A DNA stretch of 48,779 nt from Caulobacteraceae bacterium (GCA_031291645.1 JARLIQ010000019.1:1-48779); one strand, 5' to 3'. Shown: positions 8,269 through 18,081, counted from the stretch's first letter. The notes: generated from the sequence alone by a model not told the origin. A program made the numbers and translations.

Positions 8269-8691
8269 TCAATGCGACTCTGTCGGCTCGAGCATGAGTT
8301 CGACCAATACCCCGCCCATGTCCTTGGGGTGAACGAAAATCACCGGCACGCCATGCGCGCCGATGCGCGGCTCGCCGGTTCCGAGCACCGTCGCGCCCTT
8401 GGCCCGCATCTCGTCGCGGGCGGCGATGATGTCGGGCACCTCGAAACAGACGTGGTGCTGTCCGCCGCGCGGGTTCTTGGCCAGGAAGCCGTGGATCGGC
8501 GAGCTCTCGCCATAGGGCTCGATCAGCTCGATCTGGGCGTTGGGCAGGTTGACGAAGCTGACCCAGACCCCCTGCTCCGGCAGGGCCTTCTTCGGGGTGA
8601 TGTCGGTGCAGCCCATGACGTCGCGATAGAGCTTCCAGGACTCCTCGATCGAGGGGGTGGCGACGCCGACGTGGTTCAACTTGCCGATCAT
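8269..8691 (-). CDS. mce: Methylmalonyl-CoA epimerase
   Basis: This enzyme interconverts (R)- and (S)-methylmalonyl-CoA, linking propionyl-CoA carboxylation to succinyl-CoA. The 140 residues form two glyoxalase/VOC beta-alpha-beta-beta-beta units. Metal ligands expected for the family are visible: His7 (LNHVGVA), His near 79 (GGQHHVCFEV) and the C-terminal Glu in GGVLVELM. It is the first gene of a minus-strand run with DUF1467, lolC and lolD, and is divergent from the membrane-protein gene at 8837. Confidence 0.9.
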   Translation of the reverse strand: MIGKLNHVGVATPSIEESWKLYRDVMGCTDITPKKALPEQGVWVSFVNLPNAQIELIEPYGESSPIHGFLAKNPRGGQHHVCFEVPDIIAARDEMRAKGATVLGTGEPRIGAHGVPVIFVHPKDMGGVLVELMLEPTESH

Positions 8692-8803
8692 GGGGTTGGG
8701 GGCTCCGGCCGTTTGACGTGGGGGCTGGCTTACACCTGCGGCCAGGCGGGCGGAAGATCACGGAGCGTCACGCCCCCTTGCGCCGGCCGCGCGATCACGC
8801 ATA

Positions 8804-8818
8804 CTTTGCAATACAAAG
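8804..8818. promoter_or_regulatory. 15-bp palindrome CTTTGCAATACAAAG, putative operator 1
   Basis: A CTTTG/CAAAG palindrome with a 5-base AT-rich centre lies 18 bases before the ATG of the membrane-protein gene. A near copy, CTTTACAATGCAAAG, occurs at 9846-9860, differing at only two positions. The operon encodes a winged-helix regulator, so autoregulation is a natural inference. Confidence 0.55.
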
Positions 8819-8836
8819 CGACCCGGTGGGAGGGCC

Positions 8837-9454
8837 ATGAGCAACCTGGATCGAGCCCTGGCGGAGATCAGCGCGATCCGCGGCCAGTTGGCGCGCGCGA
8901 CCGAGTTCCGCGGCTATGGACCGGCGACCTTCGCCATCACCGGCTTCCTGGCGGTGCTGGCGGCGCTGATCCAGGCGACCTGGCTCAAGGACCCGGCCGG
9001 CCATCCCCTCGCCTGGCTGACACTCTGGATCGGCGTCGCCGCCGCGTCCGCGGCCATCATCGGCTGGGAGATGGTCACCCGCTCGCGCCGGATGCACTCG
9101 GGGCTGGCCGACGAGATGATCCGCACGGCGGTCGCCCAGTTCCTGCCCGCCGCCGCGGCCGGCCTGCTGCTCACCGCCGTGGTGGCGCGGTTCGCGCCCC
9201 AGGGCCTGCCGCTCCTGCCGGGGTTGTGGCAACTGCTGTTCAGCGTCGGCGTCTTCGCCTCCTGCCGCTTCCTGCCGCGCAGCCTGGTGGCGGTCGGGGT
9301 CTGGTACATGGCCGCGGGCCTGGTCTCCCTGTCCCGTTCCGGCGGACCGGACGCCTTTTCACCCTGGACCATGGGTGTCGCTTTCGGCGTCGGCCAGATG
9401 CTGGTCGCCATTCTTCTGCACCGCGGGCTCGGAGACGACCATGAGCGCGGCTGA
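8837..9454 (+). CDS. Multi-pass inner-membrane protein of unknown function
   Basis: This 205-residue protein has a short soluble N-terminus (MSNLDRALAEISAIRGQLAR) and about five or six hydrophobic helices, for example FAITGFLAVLAALIQATWL, LWIGVAAASAAIIGW and FLPAAAAGLLLTAVVARF. No catalytic motif is evident. GGGAGGG just before the ATG is a strong ribosome binding site. Its end overlaps the start of the winged-helix regulator by 14 bases, so the two are coupled. It may sense or modulate a membrane condition for that regulator, but nothing in the sequence proves this. Confidence 0.75.
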   Translation: MSNLDRALAEISAIRGQLARATEFRGYGPATFAITGFLAVLAALIQATWLKDPAGHPLAWLTLWIGVAAASAAIIGWEMVTRSRRMHSGLADEMIRTAVAQFLPAAAAGLLLTAVVARFAPQGLPLLPGLWQLLFSVGVFASCRFLPRSLVAVGVWYMAAGLVSLSRSGGPDAFSPWTMGVAFGVGQMLVAILLHRGLGDDHERG

Positions 9455-9821
9455 ACGGGGCGACGGACAATACGCCTACGAGGGGCTGGACCGGGTGATC
9501 CACGAGCGCGCGCGTCTGGGCGTCCTGACCTCGCTGGTCGCCCATCCCAAGGGCCTGGTGTTCGGCGACCTGAGGCGGCTTTGCCAGCTCACCGACGGCA
9601 ACCTCAGCCGACACCTCCAGGTGTTGCTGGAAGCCGGTCTGGTGGAGGTGGTCAAATCCTTCGAGCACAACCGCCCGCAGACCGTCTGCAAGATCACCTC
9701 CGAGGGCCGGGCGCGCTACCTGGACTACCTCGCCGTGCTCGAACAGGTGGTCCGCGACGCCGCCGCCGCCATGCAGTCCGACCCCGCCGCGCCGCCCTTC
9801 ACCGGCCTCGCGCCCGCCTGA
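9441..9821 (+). CDS. Winged-helix transcriptional regulator
   Basis: This 126-residue DNA-binding protein starts MSAAERGDGQYAYEGLDRVI at ATG 9441. A MarR/ArsR-like winged helix covers about residues 15-95: recognition-helix region LTDGNLSRHLQVLLEAGLVE, then a wing (FEHNRPQTVCKITSEGRARY). No cysteine metal site of the ArsR type is seen. It belongs to the stand-alone winged-helix group (HTH_34-like). It overlaps the upstream membrane gene and is 31 bases before the UppS-like gene. Palindromes at 8804 and 9846 are the likely binding sites. Confidence 0.8.
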   Translation: MSAAERGDGQYAYEGLDRVIHERARLGVLTSLVAHPKGLVFGDLRRLCQLTDGNLSRHLQVLLEAGLVEVVKSFEHNRPQTVCKITSEGRARYLDYLAVLEQVVRDAAAAMQSDPAAPPFTGLAPA

Positions 9822-9845
9822 TCGACCTATTTTTTTGAACGGACA

Positions 9846-9860
9846 CTTTACAATGCAAAG
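9846..9860. promoter_or_regulatory. 15-bp palindrome CTTTACAATGCAAAG, putative operator 2, over the uppS start codon
   Basis: This is a near copy of the motif at 8804-8818. It contains the ATG (9853-9855) of the UppS-like gene, so a bound regulator would sit on the start region. Confidence 0.5.
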
Positions 9861-10584
9861 CTTAGTCGGTCCGCCTTCGAAACTCCACGTCGCCATCATC
9901 ATGGACGGCAACGGCCGCTGGGCGACGCGGCGGGGCCTGCCGCGCACGGCGGGCCACAGGGCCGGCATGGAGGCGTTGCGGCGCATCGTCCAGGCCGCCC
10001 CGGAGCTGGGCGTGACCACCCTGACCCTGTTCGCCTTCTCGTCCTACAACTGGCTGCGGGCGCCGGCCGAGGTCGCTGGGCTGATGCGGCTCCTGGGCGA
10101 CTACCTGCGGGCCGAAACCCAGACCCTGGTGGAGAGCGGAGCGCGCCTGACCCTGATCGGCCGGCGCGACCGCCTGCCGTGGGCCCAGCGCGAAAGCCTG
10201 GCGCGCATCGAGACGGCCACCGCCAACGGACGGCGCATGCACATCCGCCTGGCGGTCGACTATTCCGGCCGCGAGGCGATCGAGCAGGCGGCCGCGCAAT
10301 GGGCCGGCGATCCGGCCGCCTTCCGCCGCCACATCGCCCAGGCGGGGCCGGACGAGGCAGAGGCGAGCGAGGTCGACCTGATGATCCGCACCGGCGGCGA
10401 CCAGCGTCTGTCCGACTTCCTGCTGTGGGAGTGCGCGTTCGCCGAGCTGTGGTTCACCGAACGGATGTGGCCGGACTTCGACGTCGGCGACCTGTCCCTG
10501 GCCCTCGCCGACTTCCGCCGGCGCGGGCGGGCCTCCGCCCTGCCGGAGGGACGCCGGCCCTGGGAGATGGCCGCCGGGGCCTGA
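9853..10584 (+). CDS. Second (accessory) UppS-like cis-prenyltransferase
   Basis: This 243-residue cis-isoprenyl diphosphate synthase adds isopentenyl units in cis. IIMDGNGRWA contains the magnesium-binding Asp18, and FAFSSYNWLRAP and the C-terminal IRTGGDQRLSDFLLW match the family substrate-binding motifs. The canonical RxGGExRxSNF is changed to RTGGDQRLSDF, a clear deviation. The start is ATG 9853; a TTG at 9835 is possible. Housekeeping uppS usually neighbours cdsA and dxr, whereas this copy is linked to a membrane protein and a regulator, so an accessory role in an alternative lipid carrier is inferred. Confidence 0.82.
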   Translation: MQSLVGPPSKLHVAIIMDGNGRWATRRGLPRTAGHRAGMEALRRIVQAAPELGVTTLTLFAFSSYNWLRAPAEVAGLMRLLGDYLRAETQTLVESGARLTLIGRRDRLPWAQRESLARIETATANGRRMHIRLAVDYSGREAIEQAAAQWAGDPAAFRRHIAQAGPDEAEASEVDLMIRTGGDQRLSDFLLWECAFAELWFTERMWPDFDVGDLSLALADFRRRGRASALPEGRRPWEMAAGA

Positions 10585-10632
10585 ACCCCGGACGGATGCG
10601 GGAGCGGCCCTGCCGGCCGCCCCCGCCTGCGG

Positions 10633-13041
10633 CTAGAAGCGGACCTTGACCGTCCCGCCAAAGGTCCGCGGGTTGCCCGGATAGCCCTGGACGATGCCCG
10701 TCGACTTCGTCAGGCCGAGCAGGTTGATGTAGTAGTGGGTGTCCGCCAGGTTCTCGACCCACAGCTGCATGTCGACCGAGTCGCGCCGAAGCAGCGTCCC
10801 CACCCGCAGGCTCATCAGAGCATAGGCGGCGATGTTCGCCTCCGGATCGAGGGTGATGGTGGTGTTCTGGCTGGAGCGCCAATTCACGTCGTAGAGCAGG
10901 TAGCTGGTCGTGTTGGGCACGATCTCGCGCGAATATTCGAGCGTCAGGTCGCTGGTCCACGTGGGCGCCCAGGCCACCTGGCGGCCGGTGAGGTCGCAGG
11001 TCAGGGCCGTGGTCTCCGCCGGGCAGACCGAGTTGTGGAACGAGGCGTAGGTGGCCCGGTCGTAGGCGACGAAGCCCTTCAGGTGCAGGCCTTCCGTCAC
11101 CCAGGCCTCGCCCTCCACCTCCACCCCGAGGGAGCGTTCGGCCCCGACGTTGGCCAGGAACTTGGTGGCCGTGTTGCCGACGCCGATGGCCTCATTGGCC
11201 TGGGCGTTGGTCACCAGGGTGTCGAAGGCGGTCACGTTCAGCAGCAGCCGGTGGTTCAGCCACTCGCTCTTGACGCCCACCTCGACGTTGTCGGCCTGCT
11301 CGCCCTTGATGTCCTGGGTAGCGCCGTGGGCGATCGCCGAGGCGACGCCCGGATCAGGGTTGGTGGCGTTCTCGGGCAGCAGGTTGAAGCCCTTAGACTT
11401 GTGGCCGCGCGAGACCTGCACATAGGCCATCACGTCCGGCGTGATGCGGTAGCTGACGCCCGCCTGCCCCGAGAGCGAGACGTCGATAACCCCGTCATTC
11501 GCCTGGCCCAGTTGGGCGTTGGCGCCGGCCGCCGACATGACGTTGAGCTGCGCCTGGGTGAGGCCGCCCGGGTTGGAGGCCACCCAGCCGCGGTAGCTCA
11601 TCTGCTTGTCTTCCCAGGTCTGCCGCAAGCCCAGGTTCAAGGACCAGTTCCTGGCCGGATCCGGATGCCAGGTGACATTGCCGAACAGGGCTTCGGTTTC
11701 GGTATGGAAGGTGGCGTGCGAGCGGAAGCCTGCGCCGGTCAGCTTGCTGGCGTAGGCGCCGTTGGCCCAGCTGGCGCCGCCGACCGTGGGGAACTGGCTG
11801 GTCGAGGGATTGGCCGCCCAGATGTTGTACTGGCTGCCGAACTGGACGCGCGAATCGACGGCCAGGTCCTGGTCCGAATAGAAGGCCCCGACGACCGACT
11901 CGATCGGCTGGTCCTTGGGCGAGGCCCAGCGGACCTCCTGCGAGAACTGGTGTTCGGTGTTGCACGAGCCGTAGTCGCGCAGCGCGTCGAGCTGGGTGTA
12001 GTCGTTGTCGTTGTAGGTGTGGCAGGACCAGGCCTCGTAGGCCGAGATCGAGGTCAGGGTCCCCTTGTCGCCCAGGTCCCAGTCCCACTGGCCGCTGATC
12101 GAATTCGAGCGGGTCGCCGAGGATTGCGCGCCGTTGATGTCGACCTGGCGGTTGGCGTAGTCGCCCGTGGTCAGGGTGTAGCCGGCGGCCGCCATGCGCG
12201 CCTTCAGGGCGGCGGGATTGTAGATCGACAGGGTGACCGGCGTGATCGAGTTGAAGTTCTGCTCGGCGTGCGAGGCGATCAGACGGAAGGTCAGGTGGTC
12301 GGTGACGTCGCTGAGGAACTGCAGCCGCACGCCCTCGCCCTGGCGGCCGTTTTGGTGGCTGCCGTTGAAGCGGTTCGGATAGTTGCCGTCCTGGTCGCTG
12401 TAGAAGGCCGAGAGCCTGACGGCCAGCTTGTCCGCGACCAGCGGTCCTGTGGCGTTGAGCTTGACCTGGCGCAGGTCCTCGCTTCCGACGGTCGCTTCAG
12501 CGCTCATCGACGGCGTGAAGCTCGGCTTTTGGGTGTTGATGATCACGGCGCCGGCGGTGGTGTTCTTGCCGAACAGCGTCCCCTGGGGCCCGCGCAGCAG
12601 GTCGATCTGGGCGATGTCGTTGAAGTCGCCGCTGACCATGCCCGGACGGCCGGTGTAGACGCCATCGACGAACACGCCGACCGAGCCATCGATGCCGTCG
12701 GTGTTGAACCCGTTGTTGCCGATGCCGCGGATGCCGAGGTTCAACTGCTTGGGGTTCGTCAGATAGACCGAGAAGGCCGGGAACTTGAACTGGAAGTCGG
12801 TGAAGTTGACCAGGTTCTGCCGCGCCATTTCCTGGGTGGTCAGCACGGTCACCGGCACGGGGACTGTTTGTACGTTCTCGGCCCGCTTGCGCGCGAAGAC
12901 GGTCACCTCCTCGACCCGGTTGGCGGTGAGATCGGCCTCGGCGCCGCCCGCTGGGGCCGCCGCCCTGGCCGGCGCAGCCGCCAAGGTCAAACCGCCGAAA
13001 AGCAACAACGCCGCGCCGCACATGTAGTGGCGCTTGGCCAT
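10633..13041 (-). CDS. TonB-dependent outer-membrane receptor
   Basis: An 802-residue receptor starts at ATG 13041 with a signal peptide (MAKRHYMCGAALLLFGG then LTLAAAPARAAA). A TonB-box-like VEEVTVFARK follows, then the plug domain (LLRGPQGTLFGKNTTAGAVI) and a 22-strand-type barrel ending in Phe (GGTVKVRF), the usual outer-membrane sorting signal. It imports an unknown substrate using proton motive force through TonB. The upstream in-frame ATG at 13101 would bury the signal peptide and is rejected. No adjacent transporter or degradative genes hint at the substrate. Confidence 0.88.
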   Translation of the reverse strand: MAKRHYMCGAALLLFGGLTLAAAPARAAAPAGGAEADLTANRVEEVTVFARKRAENVQTVPVPVTVLTTQEMARQNLVNFTDFQFKFPAFSVYLTNPKQLNLGIRGIGNNGFNTDGIDGSVGVFVDGVYTGRPGMVSGDFNDIAQIDLLRGPQGTLFGKNTTAGAVIINTQKPSFTPSMSAEATVGSEDLRQVKLNATGPLVADKLAVRLSAFYSDQDGNYPNRFNGSHQNGRQGEGVRLQFLSDVTDHLTFRLIASHAEQNFNSITPVTLSIYNPAALKARMAAAGYTLTTGDYANRQVDINGAQSSATRSNSISGQWDWDLGDKGTLTSISAYEAWSCHTYNDNDYTQLDALRDYGSCNTEHQFSQEVRWASPKDQPIESVVGAFYSDQDLAVDSRVQFGSQYNIWAANPSTSQFPTVGGASWANGAYASKLTGAGFRSHATFHTETEALFGNVTWHPDPARNWSLNLGLRQTWEDKQMSYRGWVASNPGGLTQAQLNVMSAAGANAQLGQANDGVIDVSLSGQAGVSYRITPDVMAYVQVSRGHKSKGFNLLPENATNPDPGVASAIAHGATQDIKGEQADNVEVGVKSEWLNHRLLLNVTAFDTLVTNAQANEAIGVGNTATKFLANVGAERSLGVEVEGEAWVTEGLHLKGFVAYDRATYASFHNSVCPAETTALTCDLTGRQVAWAPTWTSDLTLEYSREIVPNTTSYLLYDVNWRSSQNTTITLDPEANIAAYALMSLRVGTLLRRDSVDMQLWVENLADTHYYINLLGLTKSTGIVQGYPGNPRTFGGTVKVRF

Positions 13042-13364
13042 GACAACATTCTGATTCACAGAAACCCCCAACAAATCCAATACAGACAAACCGAATGCCA
13101 TAAATATCCGCTCACTCAGCCACCGAGCCTCGGCGTCTGAACGTTATTGGCGAGCTTAGGAGAACAGAACCGCCGCCAGGACTGTTTTCACAGCCTGGAT
13201 ATATTTTGGAAAAGGTTTGTCCCCACGGACATAGGGAGATTTTACGTCGGTTTCATTACAGACCGACTTCGGAAACGTGAACACCCAGGACGGCGGGGAC
13301 ATGGCGGCAGGCGCCCCGCCCTCGATGCCAGAACGGGGTCCAGCGCCTGGGACGAGTTGTCGAT
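13042..13364. other. Intergenic region between rnj and the receptor
   Basis: These 323 bases, less GC-rich than their flanks, lie downstream of rnj and upstream of the receptor gene on the minus strand. They must contain the receptor promoter. I see no strong -35/-10 pair, no riboswitch pattern and no clear terminator. A short frame resembling a signal peptide (VKTVLAAVLFS) ends at a stop and is not a gene. Confidence 0.35.
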
Positions 13365-15044
13365 CTAGACCCTGAGGACCGTCGCCTCGACGATGGGACG
13401 GCGCCCCCAGATTCGCTGGGAGGCGCGTTTGAGCGCGCGCATCAAGGCCTGCTCGACGGCTTCGTCCTCTTCCAGGTCGTCGCCGCCCAGTCGCTTGACG
13501 GTGTCCTCGGCGATCTGGGCCAGGTCGTCGAGCATTTCGCCCAGCGGATACTCGTCGTCGCTGGGCAGACCGACGCCACGCACCTGCGGCCCGGAGGTGA
13601 TGCGGCCCCGGCCGTCCAGCACGACCGAGACGGTCAGAACGCCGCTGTGCGCCATGTGCCGGCGCTCGCGCAGCGCCTCGCCGTCCTCGGTGGTCAGGAC
13701 GCCGCCGTCGACGTAGAGCCGGCCCGCCGGCACCTCGTCGATGATCTCGGCCCGGCCGGGGGCCAGGCGCACCATGTCGCCGTTGCGCGGCGCGACCGTC
13801 TCGACCACCTGCAGGTCGCGGGCCAGCGCCGCGTGCTCCAGGAGGTGGCGTCGTTCGCCATGGGTCGGCACGGCGATCTTGGGCCGGGCCCATTGGTACA
13901 TCTGCTTCAGCTCGTCCCGGCACGGGTGGCCCGAGACGTGGATGCCCGGATGGTCGCGCTCGGTGTAGAGGCGCACGCCGCGGTCGGCAAGCTTGTTCTG
14001 CAGGGTGCGGATCGGGACCTCGTTGCCCGGGATCACGCGCGAGGAGAAGACGCAGTGGTCGCCCTGCCCCAGCCGCACGTGCGGATGCGAGCCGTCGGCG
14101 ATGCGGGCCAGCGCCGCACGCGGCTCGCCCTGGCTTCCGGTGCAGAGATACAGCACCTGGTCGTGCGGCAGGCCGCTCGCCACCTGTTCGGTGACGAACG
14201 GGGCGACGTCGTTGAACAGGCCGACCGAGGCGGCCGCGGCGGCCATCCTGATCATCGAGCGGCCCACCAGGCAGACCTGCCGCCCGTTGGCCTGGGCGGC
14301 GTGGATCGCGGTGTGCATCCGCGCGACGTTCGAGGCGAAGCAGGCGACCGCGACCCTGCCCTTCAAGGGGCGGATGAGGGCGTTCATCGCCACCCGCACC
14401 TCGGCTTCGGAGCCGGCGACGCCGTCCACGAAGACATTGGTCGAATCGCAGACCATGGCCAGCACGCCCTCGTCGCCCAGCCGGCGGATGGCGTCCTGGT
14501 CGGTCACCCCGCCCAGCAGCGGATCCGGGTCGATCTTCCAGTCGCCGGTGTGCAGCACCGTCCCGAGCGGCGTCCTGATGGCCAGTCCGTTCGGTTCGGG
14601 GATGGAGTGGGTCAGGGTGATCAGGGTGACCTCGAACGGACCGATCGTGATCGTACCGCCCAGGGGGATTTCGGTGATGTCGGCCTCGTCCAGCACGCCC
14701 CGCTCGCGCATCTTCTCGCGCAGCAGGAAGGCGGTGAACGGCGTCGCATAGATCGGCGCGCGCAGGCGCGGCCAGAGCCAGCCCATGGCGCCGATATGGT
14801 CCTCGTGCGCGTGGGTCAGGACGATGCCCAGGATGTCCTCGGCGTGGGCCTCGATGAATGCCGGATCGGGCAGGATGACGTCGACGCCGGGCGTGGTCTG
14901 GTCGCCGAAGGTCACGCCGACGTCGACGATGATCCACTTGCGGTCGTCCGCCGGGCCGAAGCCATAGCAGTTGAAGTTCATCCCGATCTCGTTCGACCCG
15001 CCCAGCGGCAGGAAGACGAGTTCGTCGGCGCCCCGCGCGCTCAT
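13365..15044 (-). CDS. rnj: Ribonuclease J
   Basis: RNase J is a metallo-beta-lactamase nuclease with endonuclease and 5'-3' exonuclease activity in RNA maturation and decay. The 559 residues show the zinc-binding [13 protein letters not shown] (His78, His80, Asp82, His83), the GDWKIDPDP region, a beta-CASP domain, and [10 protein letters not shown] and [11 protein letters not shown] motifs typical of RNase J. The length agrees with the family. It is the last gene of the nuo-birA-coaX-rnj run; its ATG overlaps the coaX stop by four bases. Confidence 0.93.
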   Translation of the reverse strand: MSARGADELVFLPLGGSNEIGMNFNCYGFGPADDRKWIIVDVGVTFGDQTTPGVDVILPDPAFIEAHAEDILGIVLTHAHEDHIGAMGWLWPRLRAPIYATPFTAFLLREKMRERGVLDEADITEIPLGGTITIGPFEVTLITLTHSIPEPNGLAIRTPLGTVLHTGDWKIDPDPLLGGVTDQDAIRRLGDEGVLAMVCDSTNVFVDGVAGSEAEVRVAMNALIRPLKGRVAVACFASNVARMHTAIHAAQANGRQVCLVGRSMIRMAAAAASVGLFNDVAPFVTEQVASGLPHDQVLYLCTGSQGEPRAALARIADGSHPHVRLGQGDHCVFSSRVIPGNEVPIRTLQNKLADRGVRLYTERDHPGIHVSGHPCRDELKQMYQWARPKIAVPTHGERRHLLEHAALARDLQVVETVAPRNGDMVRLAPGRAEIIDEVPAGRLYVDGGVLTTEDGEALRERRHMAHSGVLTVSVVLDGRGRITSGPQVRGVGLPSDDEYPLGEMLDDLAQIAEDTVKRLGGDDLEEDEAVEQALMRALKRASQRIWGRRPIVEATVLRV

Positions 15045-15823
15045 GGCCGGTTCGCGGATTGGGTGTTGCGCCGGTAGATCTCCAGGAGTCCCCGGATGGT
15101 CAGATCGTGATCGAACACGTCGATCTTGGCCGTGGCCCCGGCGAACAGCGAGGCGACGCCGCCGGTGGCGATCACCGTCAAGGGCTGGCCGTACTCGGCG
15201 CGCATGCGGTCGGTGAGCCCCTCAATCAGGGCGACATAGCCCCAGAAGACCCCGGCCTGCATGGCCTCGACCGTGCCCTTGCCGATCACGTGGGCCGGCT
15301 TCTGGATCGCGACCCGGGGCAGGCGCGCGGCGGCGCCGTGCAGGGCCTGCATCGACAGGTTGATGCCGGGCGCGATCGCCCCGCCCTCGAAGCCGCCATC
15401 GGCGCCGATCACGTCGAAGGTGGTCGCCGTGCCGGAGTCGATCACCAGCAGCGGGCCGGGATAGGCGACGTGGGCGCCGATGGCGTTGACCAGCCGGTCC
15501 GCGCCGGCCTCGGACGGCTTTTCGATCCGGATATCGACGTCCAGGTGGGCGTTCTCGCCGACCACCAGCGGCTCGACGTGCAGATAGCGGCGCGACAGGT
15601 TGCGCAGATTGAAGATCGACTGCGGCACCACGCTGGAGACGATGCAGGCGTCGAGGTCGGAGAGCTTGAGGTGCTGCATCTCCAGGAGCTGGTGCAGCCA
15701 GACGGCGTATTCGTCGGCGGTGCGCATGGAATCGGTAGCCGTCCGCCACTGCGCGATCCATTCCTTGCCGTCGTGGACGGCGAACAACGTGTTGGTGTTG
15801 CCCTGTTCGATGGCCAGCAGCAT
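15041..15823 (-). CDS. coaX: Type III pantothenate kinase
   Basis: CoaX phosphorylates pantothenate, the first step of CoA synthesis. The 260-residue protein begins [16 protein letters not shown] at ATG 15823, preceded by [15 protein letters not shown] and [11 protein letters not shown] are the conserved ASKHA-fold motifs. Residue 6 in the first phosphate motif is Glu where the family usually has Asp (DxGNT), a conservative change. The start is one base after the birA stop, and the end overlaps rnj by four bases. Confidence 0.9.
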   Translation of the reverse strand: MLLAIEQGNTNTLFAVHDGKEWIAQWRTATDSMRTADEYAVWLHQLLEMQHLKLSDLDACIVSSVVPQSIFNLRNLSRRYLHVEPLVVGENAHLDVDIRIEKPSEAGADRLVNAIGAHVAYPGPLLVIDSGTATTFDVIGADGGFEGGAIAPGINLSMQALHGAAARLPRVAIQKPAHVIGKGTVEAMQAGVFWGYVALIEGLTDRMRAEYGQPLTVIATGGVASLFAGATAKIDVFDHDLTIRGLLEIYRRNTQSANRP

Positions 15824-15824
15824 C

Positions 15825-16595
15825 TCACGCCCCTTCGAAGAAGACATCGCCGGCGGTAATGCGCCGGATCGCGCCGTCCGCCAAGCGCAGTCGCAGCGCA
15901 CCGTCCACGTCCAGCCCCTCGGCCACGCCCTCGACCGTCTCGGCGCCCAGGCGCGCGACGCACGGCCCGCCCAGGCCCAGGGCCCGCACGGTCCAGGCCT
16001 CGGCGATGGCGGAAAAGCCCCTCGCCTCCCAGGCCCCGATCCAGCCGGCGAAGGCCTCGGACAGCCGCTCCAGCGCCTGGCGCGGGGTCGGGGGCGGGCT
16101 GGCCCCGTTCAGCGCGAGACTGGTCGCCGGACGCTCGGTCCCCTCGGGCGCGTGGGCCAGGTTGACCCCGATGCCGGTCGCCAACCACAGCCGGCCATCA
16201 GGCCGGCGGCCGGACTCGACGAGGATCCCCGAGGCCTTGCGGCCCGCGACCAGCAGGTCGTTGGGCCATTTCAAGCCGACGATATCGGCCGGCACATAGC
16301 TGCGCGCCAGGTCGGCCACGGCCAGGGCGGCGACAAAGGAGATCTGGGCCGCCTCGGCGGGCGGCAGGTCCGTCGTCGTCAGCAGAGTGGCGGCCAGGTT
16401 GCCCTGGCCGGTGTCCCAGCTGCGCCCGCGCCGGCCGCGGCCGGCGTTCTGGCGCAGGGCCGTGATCCACAAGGGGCCGGCCTCCCCGGCCTCGGCCCGG
16501 CGGCGAGCCTCCGCGTTCGTGGAGTCGATCTCGTCGAAGGTGACGATCGGAATGGTGGTCGTAGCGATGACCTGGGTCTGGCTCTGGCTTGCCAA
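15825..16595 (-). CDS. birA: Biotin--[acetyl-CoA-carboxylase] ligase
   Basis: This enzyme activates biotin to biotinyl-AMP and attaches it to the biotin carrier protein. The 256 residues include [11 protein letters not shown], the adenylate-binding [16 protein letters not shown] and a C-terminal SH3-like domain. There is no N-terminal helix-turn-helix, so it is the catalytic-only form and not a repressor. It follows nuoN by 15 bases, a conserved alphaproteobacterial arrangement. Confidence 0.92.
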   Translation of the reverse strand: MASQSQTQVIATTTIPIVTFDEIDSTNAEARRRAEAGEAGPLWITALRQNAGRGRRGRSWDTGQGNLAATLLTTTDLPPAEAAQISFVAALAVADLARSYVPADIVGLKWPNDLLVAGRKASGILVESGRRPDGRLWLATGIGVNLAHAPEGTERPATSLALNGASPPPTPRQALERLSEAFAGWIGAWEARGFSAIAEAWTVRALGLGGPCVARLGAETVEGVAEGLDVDGALRLRLADGAIRRITAGDVFFEGA

Positions 16596-16610
16596 GGATA
16601 TGGGGATGCG

Positions 16611-18074
16611 TCAGCCGAGGCCGAAGGCCGCAGCGGCGACTCCGGCCAGGGGATAGAGCAGCGGCAGACCGACCATCACCACAGGGAAGCTGAACAGGGC
16701 CGCCGCATAGGCGATCCCCTTGGCGTCGGCCGGGGCGGCGTCGACGGCGCCGGGCGCCGGGTCGAACCACATCACCTTGATCAGGCGCAGATAGTAGAAG
16801 GCCGCCACCACGCTGGACACCAGGCCCACCACGGCCACCGAAACAGCCAGGCCCACCGGCAGGGCGTGCTGGACGTAGCCGGCCGCCAGGATCGCCTTGA
16901 ACACGAAGAACTTGGCCCAGAAGCCGGAGAACGGCGGAAAGCCGATGGCCGAGACGGCGAAGGCGGTCATCGCCAGGGCCATGCCCGGCCGCTCGCGCAT
17001 CAGCCCGGCCATGTCGTCGATGGTCTCCATCGGCTTGCCGTTACGGTTCAGCGCGGCCAGGCAGGCGAAGAAGCCGGTGACGTCGATCATGTAGAGGACC
17101 ATGAACACCAGCATCGACTGGTAGCCCTCGCGCGTACCCGCCGAGAGCCCGACCAGGGCGTAGCCCACGTTGGCGATCGACGAATAGGCCCAGAGCCGCT
17201 TGAGGTTCTTCTGCACCAGGCCGGCGAAGGCGCCGAGCAGCATCGAGGCCAGGGCGATGATGATCACCACCTGGCGCCACTGGTCGGCGGCGCCGGAGAA
17301 GGCGTCGGCCAGGGCGCGGGCGAACAGCACCATGGCGGCGAGCTTGGGCGCGGCGCCGAAGAAGGCGACGACCGGGGTCGGGGCGCCCTCGTAGACGTCC
17401 GGCGTCCACATGTGGAAGGGCGCGGCCGAGACCTTGAACGCCAGCCCGCAGATCAGGAACACCAGGCCGAACAGCACGCCCGTGCCCGCGCCCGCATGCA
17501 CCGTCGCGGCGATGTCGACGAACTTCACCGAGCCGGCGAAGCCGTAGATCAGCGAGGCGCCGTAGAGCAGCAGGCCCGACGACAGGGCGCCCAGGACGAA
17601 GTACTTCAGGCCCGCTTCCGAGGCCTTGGCGTCGTCGCGGCGGAACGCGGCCAGGACGTAGAGCGCCAGCGACTGCAGCTCGACCCCGATGTAGAGCGAG
17701 ATCAGGTCGCCCGACGAGGCCATGATCCCCATGCCGATGGCGGCGAGCAGGATCAGGACCGGATATTCGAACTGCCGCGCCTTGAGCCGTTCGAGCCAGC
17801 CGGCGCCGAGCAGCACGGCCACCGCGCTCATGGCGTAGATGGCGACCTTGGCGAAGGCCGAGGCGTTGTCCGCCACCAGGCCGCCGGAGAAGGCCGTGCC
17901 GAGCGGCCCGACGGCCGCCAGCACCGCGGCGACCAGCAGCGCCACGCCGGCGAGGACGGAGACCAGGATCGCCCCGCGGGCGGCGGTCACCGCCCCCAGG
18001 ACCAGGAGAGCCAGGGCCGAGACGGCCAGGAAGGCTTCGGGCAGGGCGACCTGCAAAGCGCCGTAAAAGTCCAT
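16611..18074 (-). CDS. nuoN: NADH-quinone oxidoreductase subunit N
   Basis: An antiporter-like proton-pumping subunit of complex I. The 487 residues form about 14 membrane helices, with family motifs such as the lysine-bearing helix in LKYFVLGALSSGLLLYG and AYSSIANVGYALVGLS. It is the last nuo gene, seven bases after nuoM. The start is MDFYGALQVALPEAF. Confidence 0.93.
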   Translation of the reverse strand: MDFYGALQVALPEAFLAVSALALLVLGAVTAARGAILVSVLAGVALLVAAVLAAVGPLGTAFSGGLVADNASAFAKVAIYAMSAVAVLLGAGWLERLKARQFEYPVLILLAAIGMGIMASSGDLISLYIGVELQSLALYVLAAFRRDDAKASEAGLKYFVLGALSSGLLLYGASLIYGFAGSVKFVDIAATVHAGAGTGVLFGLVFLICGLAFKVSAAPFHMWTPDVYEGAPTPVVAFFGAAPKLAAMVLFARALADAFSGAADQWRQVVIIIALASMLLGAFAGLVQKNLKRLWAYSSIANVGYALVGLSAGTREGYQSMLVFMVLYMIDVTGFFACLAALNRNGKPMETIDDMAGLMRERPGMALAMTAFAVSAIGFPPFSGFWAKFFVFKAILAAGYVQHALPVGLAVSVAVVGLVSSVVAAFYYLRLIKVMWFDPAPGAVDAAPADAKGIAYAAALFSFPVVMVGLPLLYPLAGVAAAAFGLG

Positions 18075-18081
18075 CGTCCCC

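Noticed and set aside
10735-13140. 801-codon plus-strand frame opposite the TonB receptor
   Set aside because: Shadow frame; the receptor on the minus strand has a signal peptide, plug and C-terminal Phe.
13150-13190. Short signal-peptide-like frame VKTVLAAVLFS
   Set aside because: It stops after eleven codons and has no ribosome binding site or continuation in another frame.
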